Below, in pieces: positions 8,310 through 17,429 of a stretch of DNA of 64,000 nt (the stretch's first letter is position 1; each line of letters starts with the position of its first letter). Both the position numbers and the translations under genes were made by a program. The DNA comes from Thiomargarita sp. (GTDB taxonomy: Bacteria; Pseudomonadota; Gammaproteobacteria; Beggiatoales; Beggiatoaceae): the NCBI GenBank assembly GCA_020721005.1, contig DYNP01000005.1, positions 1 to 64,000 on the forward strand, read 5' to 3'. Below the pieces are notes generated by a model, which worked only from the letters and a program-made list of their open reading frames with translations, was not told the DNA's origin and ran no database searches.

Positions 8310-9320
8310 ATGATGGTATCTTCATCCAAAATTTTAGTGACAGGGGCCGATGGTTTTATTGGCTCTCACTTAACGGAAAAATTGGTGAGGCAGGGTTATT
8401 CTGTAAAAGCTTTTGTTTTATATAATTCTTTCAATTCTTGGGGCTGGCTAGATCATTCTCCAAAGGAAATTTTAGAAAACTTGGAAGTGTTTTCGGGCGA
8501 TATTCGCGACCCTTATGGAGTTAAAGAAGCCATGAAAGGCTGCGATATCGTGTTACACTTGGCGGCATTAATTGCGATTCCTTATTCTTATCATTCACCC
8601 GCAACTTATGTGGATACGAATGTAAAAGGAACGCTAAATGTGGTTCAGGCAGCCAGGGAATTAGACATTGAGAAAGTTGTGCATACTTCCACTAGTGAAG
8701 TTTATGGCACGGCTAAATTTGTTCCCATTACCGAGGAACATCCCTTGCAAGGTCAGTCTCCTTACTCTGCCAGTAAGATAGGGGCTGACCAAATTGCCCT
8801 GTCTTTTTACCAATCTTTTAATACCCCTGTATCAATTATTCGTCCTTTTAATACCTATGGACCTCGACAGTCAGCACGGGCTGTGATTCCTACAGTGATT
8901 ACTCAGATTGCTAATGGAACACGGAAAATTAAGCTGGGTGCATTGCATCCCACAAGAGATTTTAATTACGTCAAAGATACAGTTCGAGGATTTATTGCCA
9001 TAGCGGAGTCAGAAAAATCCATCGGCGAAGTGATTAATATTGGCAGTAATTTTGAAATTTCTATTGGTGACACGGTGCAACTTATTGCCGAGGCAATGGG
9101 TGTAGAGGTTGAGATCGAGACGGATGAGGTTCGTTTACGTCCTGATAAAAGTGAAGTGAATCGTTTATGGGCAGACAATGCCAAGGCCAAAGAGCTTGTG
9201 GGGTGGGAACCTTTATATGGTGGACGTGAAGGGTTTAAGCGGGGTTTGGCAGAAACGGCAGAATGGTTTATGAATCCAGCAAATTTGGCAGGATATAAGA
9301 GCGATCGCTACAATATTTAG
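8310..9320 (+). CDS. legB: NAD-dependent nucleotide-sugar 4,6-dehydratase, legionaminic acid pathway
   Basis: A 336-residue extended SDR. The N-terminal Rossmann motif is TGADGFIGSHL, the catalytic region has HTSTSEVYGTA and YSASKIGAD (Tyr-x3-Lys), and RPFNTYGPRQ completes the dehydratase-like fold. Sequence and gene order match LegB, which in Campylobacter converts GDP-GlcNAc to the 4-keto-6-deoxy sugar, the first committed step towards legionaminic acid. It heads a tight run of seven genes. A HIP1 octamer lies near its 3' end (9301-9308). Dehydratases of related nonulosonate or bacillosamine pathways are the alternative, but the neighbours favour legionaminate. Confidence 0.85.
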   Translation: MMVSSSKILVTGADGFIGSHLTEKLVRQGYSVKAFVLYNSFNSWGWLDHSPKEILENLEVFSGDIRDPYGVKEAMKGCDIVLHLAALIAIPYSYHSPATYVDTNVKGTLNVVQAARELDIEKVVHTSTSEVYGTAKFVPITEEHPLQGQSPYSASKIGADQIALSFYQSFNTPVSIIRPFNTYGPRQSARAVIPTVITQIANGTRKIKLGALHPTRDFNYVKDTVRGFIAIAESEKSIGEVINIGSNFEISIGDTVQLIAEAMGVEVEIETDEVRLRPDKSEVNRLWADNAKAKELVGWEPLYGGREGFKRGLAETAEWFMNPANLAGYKSDRYNI

Positions 9321-9333
9321 GGGTATTTGAAAA

Positions 9334-10509
9334 GTGGACAAACTAGAACAGGATTTTTTACGGGGGCTGCAAACTGTCTTAGGACAGCCGAATCCTTTTG
9401 TGCCACTCCACGAACCTGAGTTTATGGGCAATGAGTGGGAACTCGTCAAAAATTGCCTTGATTCCACCTTTGTTTCATCTGTTGGTAAGTACGTCGATCG
9501 TTTTGAAGTCATGCTGGCGGAATATACAGGAGCGAATTATGCCGTAGCGGTGGTAAATGGCACGGCTGCCCTGCATATTGCGTTATTGTTGGCAGGGGTT
9601 AGACCCGGAGATGAGGTCTTAATTCCGGCTTTATCTTTTGTGGCGACAGCAAATGCGGTGTCTCACTGTGGAGCAATTCCCCATTTTATCGATAGTGAAT
9701 TTAAGACCTTGGGGATAGATCCTCATGCTTTGAGTGACTATCTCAAGCATTGTAGCTTGTCTAGTTCAGAGGGATTAACGAATCGATTGACAGGGCGGCG
9801 GATTGCTGTGGTTGTGCCTATGCACACTTATGGTCATCCAGTAGATATGGGTTCTCTGCTTGATGTGGCAGATCGTTATCATTTGCCTGTGGTGGAAGAT
9901 GCGGCGGAATCTTTGGGCAGTTGTTATCGGGGTCAACATACGGGAACGTTTGGGCAGTTGGGAACGCTAAGTTTTAATGGCAATAAGGTGATAACGACTG
10001 GTGGAGGCGGAGCGATTTTAACCAATAATGCAAAATTGGCTCAACAGGCTAAACATTTGACGACAACTGCGAAACAGCCTCATCGTTGGGAGTTTTTCCA
10101 TGATGCCGTTGCTTGGAATTATCGCTTGCCGAATTTGAATGCTGCTTTAGGATGTGCTCAGATGGAGAAGTTACCTAGTCTTTTGAATCGCAAACGATTA
10201 TTAGCGCAGAAATATCAGGAGGTATTCCAAGATGTTGAGGGAGTCGGTTTTGTCGTTGAGCCTGCCAATAGTCAGAGTAATTATTGGTTAAATACTCTGC
10301 GGTTAGAAGAGCCTAGTTTATTAGTCCGTGATCGCCTCTTAACCGTTGCCAATGATGCAGGGTATCAATGTCGTCCTACTTGGACATTGCTCCATAAGCT
10401 GCCAATGTATGCTGATTGTCCTCATGCTCCTTTGCCTGTTGCGGAACAGTTGGAAGTCAGTTTAATTAATGTGCCTAGTAGTGCAAAACTTGCGGGGGTG
10501 GCAAGATGA
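9334..10509 (+). CDS. legC: PLP-dependent aminotransferase, legionaminic acid pathway
   Basis: A 391-residue DegT/DnrJ/EryC1-family aminotransferase starting with GTG at 9334, 13 bases after legB. The PLP lysine lies in LSFNGNKVITTGGGG, and VEDAAESLGSCYRG supplies the conserved Asp. It should transaminate the 4-keto sugar made by LegB. The length and the N-terminal extension before LHEPEFMGNEWELVKNCLD match the LegC type found in bacterial nonulosonate clusters. Its stop overlaps the next start by 4 bases. Confidence 0.85.
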   Translation: MDKLEQDFLRGLQTVLGQPNPFVPLHEPEFMGNEWELVKNCLDSTFVSSVGKYVDRFEVMLAEYTGANYAVAVVNGTAALHIALLLAGVRPGDEVLIPALSFVATANAVSHCGAIPHFIDSEFKTLGIDPHALSDYLKHCSLSSSEGLTNRLTGRRIAVVVPMHTYGHPVDMGSLLDVADRYHLPVVEDAAESLGSCYRGQHTGTFGQLGTLSFNGNKVITTGGGGAILTNNAKLAQQAKHLTTTAKQPHRWEFFHDAVAWNYRLPNLNAALGCAQMEKLPSLLNRKRLLAQKYQEVFQDVEGVGFVVEPANSQSNYWLNTLRLEEPSLLVRDRLLTVANDAGYQCRPTWTLLHKLPMYADCPHAPLPVAEQLEVSLINVPSSAKLAGVAR

Positions 10510-11675
10510 TGGCACAGCGCAAAATCTGTATTGTCACTGGGACTCGGGCTGAGTACGGTTTGCTGTACTGGCTGATGAAAGAAGTTGCTGATGATGATGA
10601 CCTAGCGCTACAGATTATCGCTACGGGGATGCATCTTTCTCCTGAGTTTGGTTTGACCTATCAGCAAATTGAGGCAGATGGTTTCAGTATTGATGCCAAG
10701 GTGGAGATGCTGTTATCGTCTGATACGCCTGTGGGAATTGCGAAATCTATGGGTTTGGGAGTTATCGGCTTTGCTGATGCTTTGGATCGCCTGAAGCCTG
10801 ATATTTTGGTGGTGTTGGGCGATCGCTTTGAAATTCTCGCCGCAGCTCAAGCGGCAATGGTTGCTAGAATTCCTATCGCTCATATTCATGGGGGAGAGAC
10901 GACGGAAGGGGCATTCGATGAGCAAATCCGCCATGCCATCACCAAATTTGCCCAATGGCATTTTGTTGCCGCAGAGCCTTATCGTCAGCGTGTGATTCAA
11001 TTGGGAGAATCCCCCGATCGCGTTTTTAACGTTGGTTCTCCAGGACTAGACCATCTTCAATATATGGACTGGCTCGATCGCTCTACTTTAGAACGATCAC
11101 TAGGACTGGAACTGCGATCGCCCCTCTTCCTAGTGACTTATCATCCGGTTACGCTAGATCAACAGTCTCCGTCAATCGCCATGCAGGAGCTATTAGCGGC
11201 TCTGGATGGTTTTCCAGAGGCAACGGTCATCCTGACCTATCCCAATGCTGATACAGGAGGGCGCATTTTGATTGAGCAAATCGATCGATGGGTGAAGTAC
11301 AATCAAGATCGAGCAAAAGCATTTGTTTCCCTTGGTCAGCAACGTTATTTAAGCCTGATGGGTGAAGCAGATGTCATTATTGGGAATTCCTCCAGTGGAT
11401 TAACCGAAGCACCCGCCCTAAAAAAAGCAACCGTGAATGTTGGTGATCGCCAAAAGGGTCGTCTCAAAGCCAAATCAGTGATTGATACGCCAGAACGCAG
11501 CCAAGATATTGTAGCGGGTATTCATCAAGCCCTATCTGACGAGTTTCAATCGATGCTACCCTCAGTCAAATCTTTGTATGGAACAGGAAACGTGAGTCAG
11601 CAAATCAAGGAAAAACTAAAAGCTGTGCCACTGCAAATCCAAAAAGCCTTTTTTGATATTCAGCATAATTTCTAA
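10506..11675 (+). CDS. legG: Hydrolysing UDP/GDP-GlcNAc-type 2-epimerase (NeuC/LegG family)
   Basis: A 389-residue protein of the NeuC family: it starts KICIVTGTRAEYGLLYWLM, with HIHGGETTEGAFDEQIRHAITK in the middle and VIIGNSSSGLTEAPALKK near the C-terminus, all typical of hydrolysing 2-epimerases. In the legionaminate route it inverts C2 and releases the nucleotide to give 2,4-diacetamido-2,4,6-trideoxymannose. It overlaps legC by 4 bases (ATGA). Two HIP1 octamers lie inside it (10819-10826 and 11114-11121), together with many GATCG hexamers, unlike genes outside the island. Confidence 0.9.
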   Translation: MMAQRKICIVTGTRAEYGLLYWLMKEVADDDDLALQIIATGMHLSPEFGLTYQQIEADGFSIDAKVEMLLSSDTPVGIAKSMGLGVIGFADALDRLKPDILVVLGDRFEILAAAQAAMVARIPIAHIHGGETTEGAFDEQIRHAITKFAQWHFVAAEPYRQRVIQLGESPDRVFNVGSPGLDHLQYMDWLDRSTLERSLGLELRSPLFLVTYHPVTLDQQSPSIAMQELLAALDGFPEATVILTYPNADTGGRILIEQIDRWVKYNQDRAKAFVSLGQQRYLSLMGEADVIIGNSSSGLTEAPALKKATVNVGDRQKGRLKAKSVIDTPERSQDIVAGIHQALSDEFQSMLPSVKSLYGTGNVSQQIKEKLKAVPLQIQKAFFDIQHNF

Positions 11676-11676
11676 A

Positions 11677-12750
11677 ATGTCCACATTTATTATTGCCGAA
11701 GCAGGGGTTAATCATAATGGCAACATCGATCTAGCCCAGCAACTCGTCGATATTGCTGCTGATGCGGGGGCAGATGCCGTTAAATTCCAAACTTTCCAAG
11801 CGGATCGGGTCGTGAGTCGTTATGCTCCCAAGGCTGAGTATCAAGCTCAAACGACAGGGAAAACGGAAAGTCAGTTGGAGATGGTTCGCAAACTGGAATT
11901 AAGCGCGTCGGATCACGAGGTTTTAATTCGTCATGCTCAGTCTAGAGGGATTCAATTTCTCTCAACCCCCTTTGATGTTCCTAGCTTATATCTCCTAACG
12001 CGAGATTTTGGTTTAAAAACGATTAAAATCCCCTCTGGAGAGATTACTAATGCCCCTTTTTTACTAGAAATTGCTCGTTCTGCTGAAAAGATCATTCTCT
12101 CGACGGGAATGAGTACCTTAGCAGAAGTAGAAGCAGCGTTAGGGGTCTTAGCCTTTGGGTTTACGACGGATCAGACGATTCCCCAGCGGGGAGATTTTGA
12201 GCAATCTTTTGCTTCAGACCAAGGACAGCAGGAGTTGCACGATCGCGTCACCCTCCTCCACTGCATTACTGAATATCCAGCCCCCTTTGCGGAAGTGAAT
12301 TTACGGGCAATTGATACTCTGTCGGCAGCTTTTGGGCTTCCGGTGGGTTATTCTGACCACACTCCGGGAATTCATATTTCCTTGGCGGCAGTAGCACGGG
12401 GTGCTAAAGTTATCGAGAAGCATTTTACAAGCGATCGCACTCTTCCAGGTCCCGATCATCAAGCATCCTTAGATCCCCAAGAATTAAATCAGCTAGTCCA
12501 ACAAATTCGGGAAATTGAGCAGGCATTAGGGGATGGTATTAAACGACCTACAGCCTCAGAGTGGAAAAATCGAGAGGTTGCCCGTAAAAGTTTGGTGGCT
12601 GCTAAGGCGATCGAGGCTAGTGAAGTATTTACGGCAGAAAACTTAACTTGTAAAAGACCAGGGACAGGCGTTTCTCCTTTTAGCTATTGGCAAACAATTG
12701 AGCAAGTAGCAACTCGAAGTTACGATATAGATGAAACTCTTGATGTCTGA
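11677..12750 (+). CDS. legI: N,N'-diacetyllegionaminate synthase (NeuB family)
   Basis: A 357-residue NeuB-family synthase. ATG 11677 is chosen because the protein then begins MSTFIIAEAGVNHNG as family members do; the longer in-frame start at 11653 would overlap legG. The TIM-barrel signature DAVKFQTFQADRVV and the IEKHFT...LPGPDHQASLDP segment are present, and residues about 295-357 form the SAF antifreeze-like domain. It condenses the mannose-type precursor with phosphoenolpyruvate. A HIP1 octamer lies at 12431-12438. The family also includes sialic and pseudaminic acid synthases, but the cluster lacks pseB/pseC-type neighbours. Confidence 0.88.
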   Translation: MSTFIIAEAGVNHNGNIDLAQQLVDIAADAGADAVKFQTFQADRVVSRYAPKAEYQAQTTGKTESQLEMVRKLELSASDHEVLIRHAQSRGIQFLSTPFDVPSLYLLTRDFGLKTIKIPSGEITNAPFLLEIARSAEKIILSTGMSTLAEVEAALGVLAFGFTTDQTIPQRGDFEQSFASDQGQQELHDRVTLLHCITEYPAPFAEVNLRAIDTLSAAFGLPVGYSDHTPGIHISLAAVARGAKVIEKHFTSDRTLPGPDHQASLDPQELNQLVQQIREIEQALGDGIKRPTASEWKNREVARKSLVAAKAIEASEVFTAENLTCKRPGTGVSPFSYWQTIEQVATRSYDIDETLDV

Positions 12751-13384
12751 AACTATCTATATTTTAGGTGCAGGTGGTCATGGGCGAGTTGTTTTAGATG
12801 CACTACTGGCTAACGGGATTCAAGTGACAGGTATTCTCGATGCCAATGCTCAGTTCTCAGGGCAACTACTTGGAGTTCCCATTTTAGGGGGAAATGAATA
12901 TTTAGATGGTGTGACAACTGCTCAAACATTTTTAGTGAATGGGTTGGGTGCTAATCCTAGAATATTGAGACGCCGCAATATATTTACTGTTATGAAAACA
13001 CGGGGATTTATATTTAAGTCATTTAAACATCCCTCGGCAATTGTGAGCAGTGCCATCAGTATGGGAGAAGGGTGTCAGGTTATGGCTGGAGTCGTTATCC
13101 AAGCTGGAGTGACTCTGGAGGAGAATGTGATCATTAATACAAGAGCCAGTATCGATCATGACTGTATGATTAGCTCCCACTCCTTTATTGCCCCCGGGGT
13201 AATACTGTGTGGCCATGTCACGGTCGCCTCATCTGCTTTTATTGGAGCGGGTGCCGTAGTAATTCCCAATATTCACATTGGAGAAAATGCGATTGTTGGC
13301 GCTGGTGCAGTGGTGACAAAACCCGTCCCAGATGGTTGGATTGTCGCCGGAAATCCTGCGGTTAAGATTGGGGTCAATAACTAA
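12743..13384 (+). CDS. legH: Sugar O/N-acetyltransferase, NeuD/PglD-like
   Basis: A 213-residue protein from ATG 12743 (an in-frame ATG at 12731 is also possible; both overlap legI). The N-terminal half is a Rossmann-like domain (YILGAGGHGRVVLDALLANG), and the C-terminal half is a left-handed beta-helix of hexapeptide repeats (VMAGVVIQAGVTLEENVIINT, AFIGAGAVVIPNIHIGENAIVGAGAVV). PglD/NeuD/LegH-type enzymes acetylate the amino group at C4 of UDP/GDP sugars, the step between LegC and LegG. The gene is tightly embedded between legI and ptmE. Confidence 0.82.
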   Translation: MSETIYILGAGGHGRVVLDALLANGIQVTGILDANAQFSGQLLGVPILGGNEYLDGVTTAQTFLVNGLGANPRILRRRNIFTVMKTRGFIFKSFKHPSAIVSSAISMGEGCQVMAGVVIQAGVTLEENVIINTRASIDHDCMISSHSFIAPGVILCGHVTVASSAFIGAGAVVIPNIHIGENAIVGAGAVVTKPVPDGWIVAGNPAVKIGVNN

Positions 13385-14433
13385 TGACTCAAGCGAATTG
13401 GAAAGATATCGTTATTTTTCCTGAAACATCGTTGGGAGAGGTGATCGCCAAAATAGACAAATCAGCCCTTCAAGTTGCGGTAGTTTTAAATCCTGACCAA
13501 ACCCTAGCGGGAATTTTGACCGATGGCGATATCCGTCGAGCAATATTAGCAGGAAAGAGTCTTGATGTTAGTGTTTCCGAGGTGATGAATCCTAGACCGA
13601 CTGCGGTTCCTATGTCCATGCCTCGTAGTAAAATGCTGACATTAATGCGTCGTAAAACACTCCACCACTTACCGCTCACTGATGAGAATCATCGGTTGGT
13701 AGGTTTAGCGACTTTAGACGATCTTATTGGTGCAGTCGACCATCCTAATTGGGTTATTCTCATGGTAGGAGGTCTAGGAACAAGACTACATCCATTAACC
13801 AAAGAATGCCCGAAGCCTCTGTTAAAAGTGGGGGGGAAGCCTATTTTAGAAATTATTATCGAGAGTTTTGCGGAACAAGGCTTTAAGCAGATATTTTTAT
13901 CTGTCAACTACAAGGCAGAGATGATCCAGGACTATTTTGGGGAGGGCAATCGCTGGGGCATACAAGTTAGTTACATCCATGAAAAAGAGCGTCTAGGCAC
14001 TGCGGGAGCTTTGTCTCTTTTACCAGAACGACCCACCACTCCCATGATTGTAATGAATGGGGATATACTAACTCGCACCAGCTTTGACAGTCTGCTCAAA
14101 TTCCACGAAGCACAAGATGCTGTGGCCACGATGGCAGTGCGCGAGTATGATTTTCAAGTGCCTTATGGTGTAGTGCGGATGGATGGTTCAAAAATTGAGG
14201 CAATTGAAGAGAAACCTTTACAACGTTTTTTCGTCAATGCAGGAATATATGTTCTTTCTCCAGAAGTTTTAAAGTATATACCTAAAGACGCTTTTTTTGA
14301 TATGCCGACATTATTTGAAAATCTAATTGCGGCTAATCAAGCAACTGCTGCCTATCCCCTGCGAGAATATTGGTTGGATATTGGCAGAATGAGCGATTTA
14401 GAAAGAGCCAATCAACAGCTTATTGAAAAATAA
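13384..14433 (+). CDS. ptmE: CBS-domain sugar-1-phosphate nucleotidyltransferase (PtmE-like)
   Basis: A 349-residue protein starting one base inside the legH stop. Residues about 8-115 contain two CBS motifs (LAGILTDGDIRRAI and LVGLATLDDLIGAVD). Residues 120-349 are a nucleotidyltransferase with MVGGLGTRLHPLTKECPKPLLKVGGKP and NGDILTRTSF. This two-part layout is that of Campylobacter PtmE, which makes GDP-glucosamine for legionaminate synthesis. Its presence supports a GDP-linked rather than UDP-linked route here. The last gene of the tight run; a 184-base AT-rich gap follows. Confidence 0.85.
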   Translation: MTQANWKDIVIFPETSLGEVIAKIDKSALQVAVVLNPDQTLAGILTDGDIRRAILAGKSLDVSVSEVMNPRPTAVPMSMPRSKMLTLMRRKTLHHLPLTDENHRLVGLATLDDLIGAVDHPNWVILMVGGLGTRLHPLTKECPKPLLKVGGKPILEIIIESFAEQGFKQIFLSVNYKAEMIQDYFGEGNRWGIQVSYIHEKERLGTAGALSLLPERPTTPMIVMNGDILTRTSFDSLLKFHEAQDAVATMAVREYDFQVPYGVVRMDGSKIEAIEEKPLQRFFVNAGIYVLSPEVLKYIPKDAFFDMPTLFENLIAANQATAAYPLREYWLDIGRMSDLERANQQLIEK

Positions 14434-14617
14434 GGAAATAGGGGTTATATATTGACGAAACTGTATGTTTTTAAAATCTAATAAATTAGAAGAAAATTTG
14501 CGTCTCAAAATGTGTCGTTTTTTTGTTTGTAAGTCGTTAACTTTACAATTTTAAAATTTGTTAAACTGTAGCTTGAAAATTCTTATGACGAAACACCAGT
14601 GACAAGGAATTGATATC

Positions 14618-15343
14618 ATGATCAATGGAAAATCTGTGTTGGCCATTATCCCTGCTCGGGGGGGATCAAAGGGGTTGCCGGGCAAAAATGTAAGAAGGTT
14701 GTGCGGGAAACCACTACTTATTTGGTCACTGGAACAAGCGATGAATAGTACTTACTTGGATACAGTATTTGTATCTACCGACAGTAATGAGATTTCAAAC
14801 ATAGCTGAAAGTTATGGAGCAGAAATACCCTTTTTACGTCCATCAGAATTGGCGATGGATTGTTCCCCAACTTCAGATGTGATTATTCATGTTTTAACAA
14901 CTTTTGAACAACAGGGCAAAAAATATGATTATGTTGTGCTTTTGGAACCGACATCTCCATTAAGAAAGGACAGGGATATTGATGATGCTCTTGAGTTGCT
15001 AATGGAACATTCAGATCGTGCGGATTGTGTAGTCAGTGTAGGGGAATTGCACATGGAACATCCTATGATTGTCAAAAAAATTAATGCCAAAGGTAGATTA
15101 ACTCCTTATATCGAGACCACAGAAAAAATTTATCAACGGCAGCAAGTTGATAAAGCTTATTTCCCCTATGGGGTTATTTATATCAGCAGTGTTTCAGCAT
15201 TTAAAAGAAATCTGACTTTTTATACACAGGAAACCATACCTTATCTCATTGAGAGATGGCAAAATTTTGAAGTGGATGATGAAATTGACTTCATGATCAT
15301 AGAAAAAATAATGATGAGAATGATGATTGCTGTCAACAATTGA
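14618..15343 (+). CDS. legF: CMP-legionaminic acid synthetase (NeuA/LegF/PtmB-type)
   Basis: A 241-residue cytidylyltransferase with an AAGGAA ribosome site. It starts SVLAIIPARGGSKGLPGKN (the CTP-binding loop), with LLEPTSPLRKDRDIDDALELL and DYVVLLEP typical of the CMP-nonulosonate synthetases. It activates the free nonulosonate for transfer by a glycosyltransferase. It lies after a gap from ptmE, and its base composition is more AT-rich than legB-legI, so it may belong with the second module of the island. CMP-sialate or CMP-pseudaminate synthetases are close relatives. Confidence 0.85.
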   Translation: MINGKSVLAIIPARGGSKGLPGKNVRRLCGKPLLIWSLEQAMNSTYLDTVFVSTDSNEISNIAESYGAEIPFLRPSELAMDCSPTSDVIIHVLTTFEQQGKKYDYVVLLEPTSPLRKDRDIDDALELLMEHSDRADCVVSVGELHMEHPMIVKKINAKGRLTPYIETTEKIYQRQQVDKAYFPYGVIYISSVSAFKRNLTFYTQETIPYLIERWQNFEVDDEIDFMIIEKIMMRMMIAVNN

Positions 15344-15374
15344 CAATTTATAATAGAAACATAAAGGGAAAGAA

Positions 15375-16120
15375 ATGACTGATGCCAGTTACGTTAATGC
15401 CTTAAAGCAAGATGGGCAAGGAGTTGTTGAATATTATCAGGTTTCTGTCCAGAATAAGACAGAACAACAAAAATTCCTGGAAAAACTGCTTGCCCGTTCC
15501 CTAAACCCAAATGACATCCAAAAAGTTGCAGATATAGCATGCGGCGGGGGGGGGTAACCTATCATATCAGTTCTATTTATCCTCAAGCAAAGTTCACATT
15601 AGTGGACTTAAACAAGGAGGCTATTACTCTTGCCAAACAAAATTTGCAACACTTAAGGGCGACTTTCCTTGTCGAGGATATGAACAAACTTTCGTTACCT
15701 GACGATGAATATGACCGGGTATTTTGTTGGCAAACTCTTTCCTGGACTGATTCTGAACTGGAAAAGTCCCTCGCAGAATTAGTACGTATCTGTAAACCAG
15801 GTGGGTTGATATATTGCAGTTCTCTATTCAACTTGGAGCACGAAGTGGATTTAAAAACAGAAGTATTTGACTGGACTCGGCCTTCTTGTGTCCAATCGGG
15901 CCACTGTTTTACTTATAAGACTTTTTCCTACCGAACTCTCCAGACTATACTTGAAAAATTGGTAAAACACTTCACAGTGCATAAATTTGATATGCCTATA
16001 GATTTGACATTCAAACCCAAAGGACTGGGCACCTATACTGTACGCTTGATTGATGGCTCAAGACTACAGATTTCTGCAGGAATGTTAATGAATTGGGGAA
16101 TCCTGGAGATAGAAAAATAG
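15375..16120 (+). CDS. SAM-dependent methyltransferase, out of frame at a G9 tract (OFF state)
   Basis: Two overlapping frames, 15375-15557 and 15539-16120, together encode one class I methyltransferase. The first ends at TAA directly after a run of nine G (15546-15554), in the SAM-binding motif I (VADIACGGG). With one extra G (ten), or two fewer, the frames join into a protein of about 248 residues. With ten G, motif I and the following IYPQAKFTLVDLN have exactly the usual family spacing. Later features include DEYDRVFCWQTL and LVRICKPGGLIYCSS. AAAGGGA precedes the ATG. The substrate is unknown, presumably a sugar of the surface glycan. A phase-variable contingency gene is my preferred reading; a sequencing error or simple pseudogene is possible. 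Confidence 0.75.
15546..15554 (+). repeat. Poly-G tract (G9) inside a methyltransferase gene
   Basis: Nine consecutive G in the codons for SAM motif I, followed at once by an in-frame TAA. One extra G restores the downstream frame. Homopolymeric G tracts of this size are classical slippage sites. Confidence 0.9.
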
Positions 16121-16207
16121 TTTTGGAAACAAACAGTGAAATCAAATTGGGTAGATTAAACTTCTAGTTTCTGCTCAAAAATTCAATGAAAAAATTGGAG
16201 GTAATTA

Positions 16208-17413
16208 GTGGGCGATTTATCTTGGCGATTTGACGAAAGAGAGTATAACTACATTAAAGAAGTTTTAGATTCCGGGTTTGCCAGCGGAACCTCTGGAAAC
16301 ATGAACACTCGATTGGAAAGGGCATTTGCTGAGAGGTTTGGGCGAAAATATGCTATTACCTTCAATTCTGGTACAACTACCCTCCATGCTGCTCTGTGGG
16401 CTTTGGGGGTAGGATATGGAGATGAAGTGATCATTACCCCTTTAACAGTAATTTCCTGTATGAATGCAGTATTATATTGCAATGCCATTCCTGTTTTTGC
16501 AGATGTTGACCCGAATACTTTCCTTTTGGATCCCGAAGATATTCGCAGAAAAATTACTCCGAAGACGAAAGCTATTATGCCGGTTCATTTGTACGGGCAG
16601 GTATGTGATATGACGGAAATTATGTCTATTGCAAGAGAATACGGTCTTTCTGTGGTTGAAGATTGCGCCCAATGTTATTTGGGGACTCATAAAGGAAAAA
16701 TCGGCGGAACATTCGGAGATGTAGGCAGTTGGAGTTTTGAAAATTCCAAACATCTGACCACAGGCGACGGCGGCATTGTTACCTGCAATAATGAGGAGTT
16801 GGGAGACAAAATCCGAAAATTGAATTCTCAGGGATTTCGCAATGCCACGGCAATTAGCGGAAAAATACGAGTGTCGAGAGATATTTTTCAGAATCCGTCC
16901 TATAAACGTCATGACAGGTTGGGATTTATGTATCGGCTTCCCGAAGTCGCTGCGGCAATGGGCTTGGCGCAGTTGGAAAAATTGGAGTGGTTTGTGGAAA
17001 AAAGAGAGAAGATGGCTCAACTCTATAAACAAGTCCTGAAAGATACGAATTGCAGTTGGCTTGCGCCTCAGCTTATACCCAAGGGAGACAGAAACAGCTA
17101 TTATACATTTGCCGCAAAGTTTTTAAGGGAAGATCTGAAGTGGGAGGATTTCAGAAAAAAGCATATTGAAAACGGTGGGGACGGAGCTTATGCTGCATGG
17201 ACCTTGTGCTATCAGGAAGATTCTGTTCCGGATGTCAAAAGAATACTGGAAAGTATGCATCTGGGCGGAAGATTGAACACTGACAGGGGAATTTGTCCGA
17301 ATGCTGAGGCTTTACAGCCCAAACTGATGCAATTCACGACAAATCAGAAAGATGAAGATGAAATGAAGGTACAGGCTGAAGCATTGTACAAAACAATCAA
17401 ATATTTTTCCTGA
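16208..17413 (+). CDS. DegT/DnrJ/EryC1-family sugar aminotransferase
   Basis: A 401-residue PLP enzyme starting with GTG at 16208, six bases after a GGAGG. The PLP lysine is in WSFENSKHLTTGDGG; VVEDCAQCYLGTHKG supplies the Asp that binds the pyridine nitrogen; an early TFNSGTTTLHAAL motif binds phosphate. It is distinct from LegC upstream and so probably installs an amino group on another sugar, or on another position, in the same glycan. Sequence alone does not give the substrate. Confidence 0.85.
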   Translation: MGDLSWRFDEREYNYIKEVLDSGFASGTSGNMNTRLERAFAERFGRKYAITFNSGTTTLHAALWALGVGYGDEVIITPLTVISCMNAVLYCNAIPVFADVDPNTFLLDPEDIRRKITPKTKAIMPVHLYGQVCDMTEIMSIAREYGLSVVEDCAQCYLGTHKGKIGGTFGDVGSWSFENSKHLTTGDGGIVTCNNEELGDKIRKLNSQGFRNATAISGKIRVSRDIFQNPSYKRHDRLGFMYRLPEVAAAMGLAQLEKLEWFVEKREKMAQLYKQVLKDTNCSWLAPQLIPKGDRNSYYTFAAKFLREDLKWEDFRKKHIENGGDGAYAAWTLCYQEDSVPDVKRILESMHLGGRLNTDRGICPNAEALQPKLMQFTTNQKDEDEMKVQAEALYKTIKYFS

Positions 17414-17429
17414 AAAAGAGGGATGAGAC

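Larger units (their letters stand above)
9301..12438. repeat. Four HIP1 palindromes (GCGATCGC) within legB, legG and legI
   Basis: Exact octamers at 9301-9308, 10819-10826, 11114-11121 and 12431-12438. I saw none elsewhere in the 64 kb. HIP1 is known as a strongly over-represented octamer in many cyanobacterial genomes. Confidence 0.8.

Noticed and set aside
8310-14433. Pseudaminic or sialic acid rather than legionaminic acid pathway
   Set aside because: A PtmE-type CBS nucleotidyltransferase and LegB/LegC-type genes fit the GDP-linked legionaminate route better; PseB/PseC/PseG are not recognised. Sialate cannot be fully excluded without alignment.
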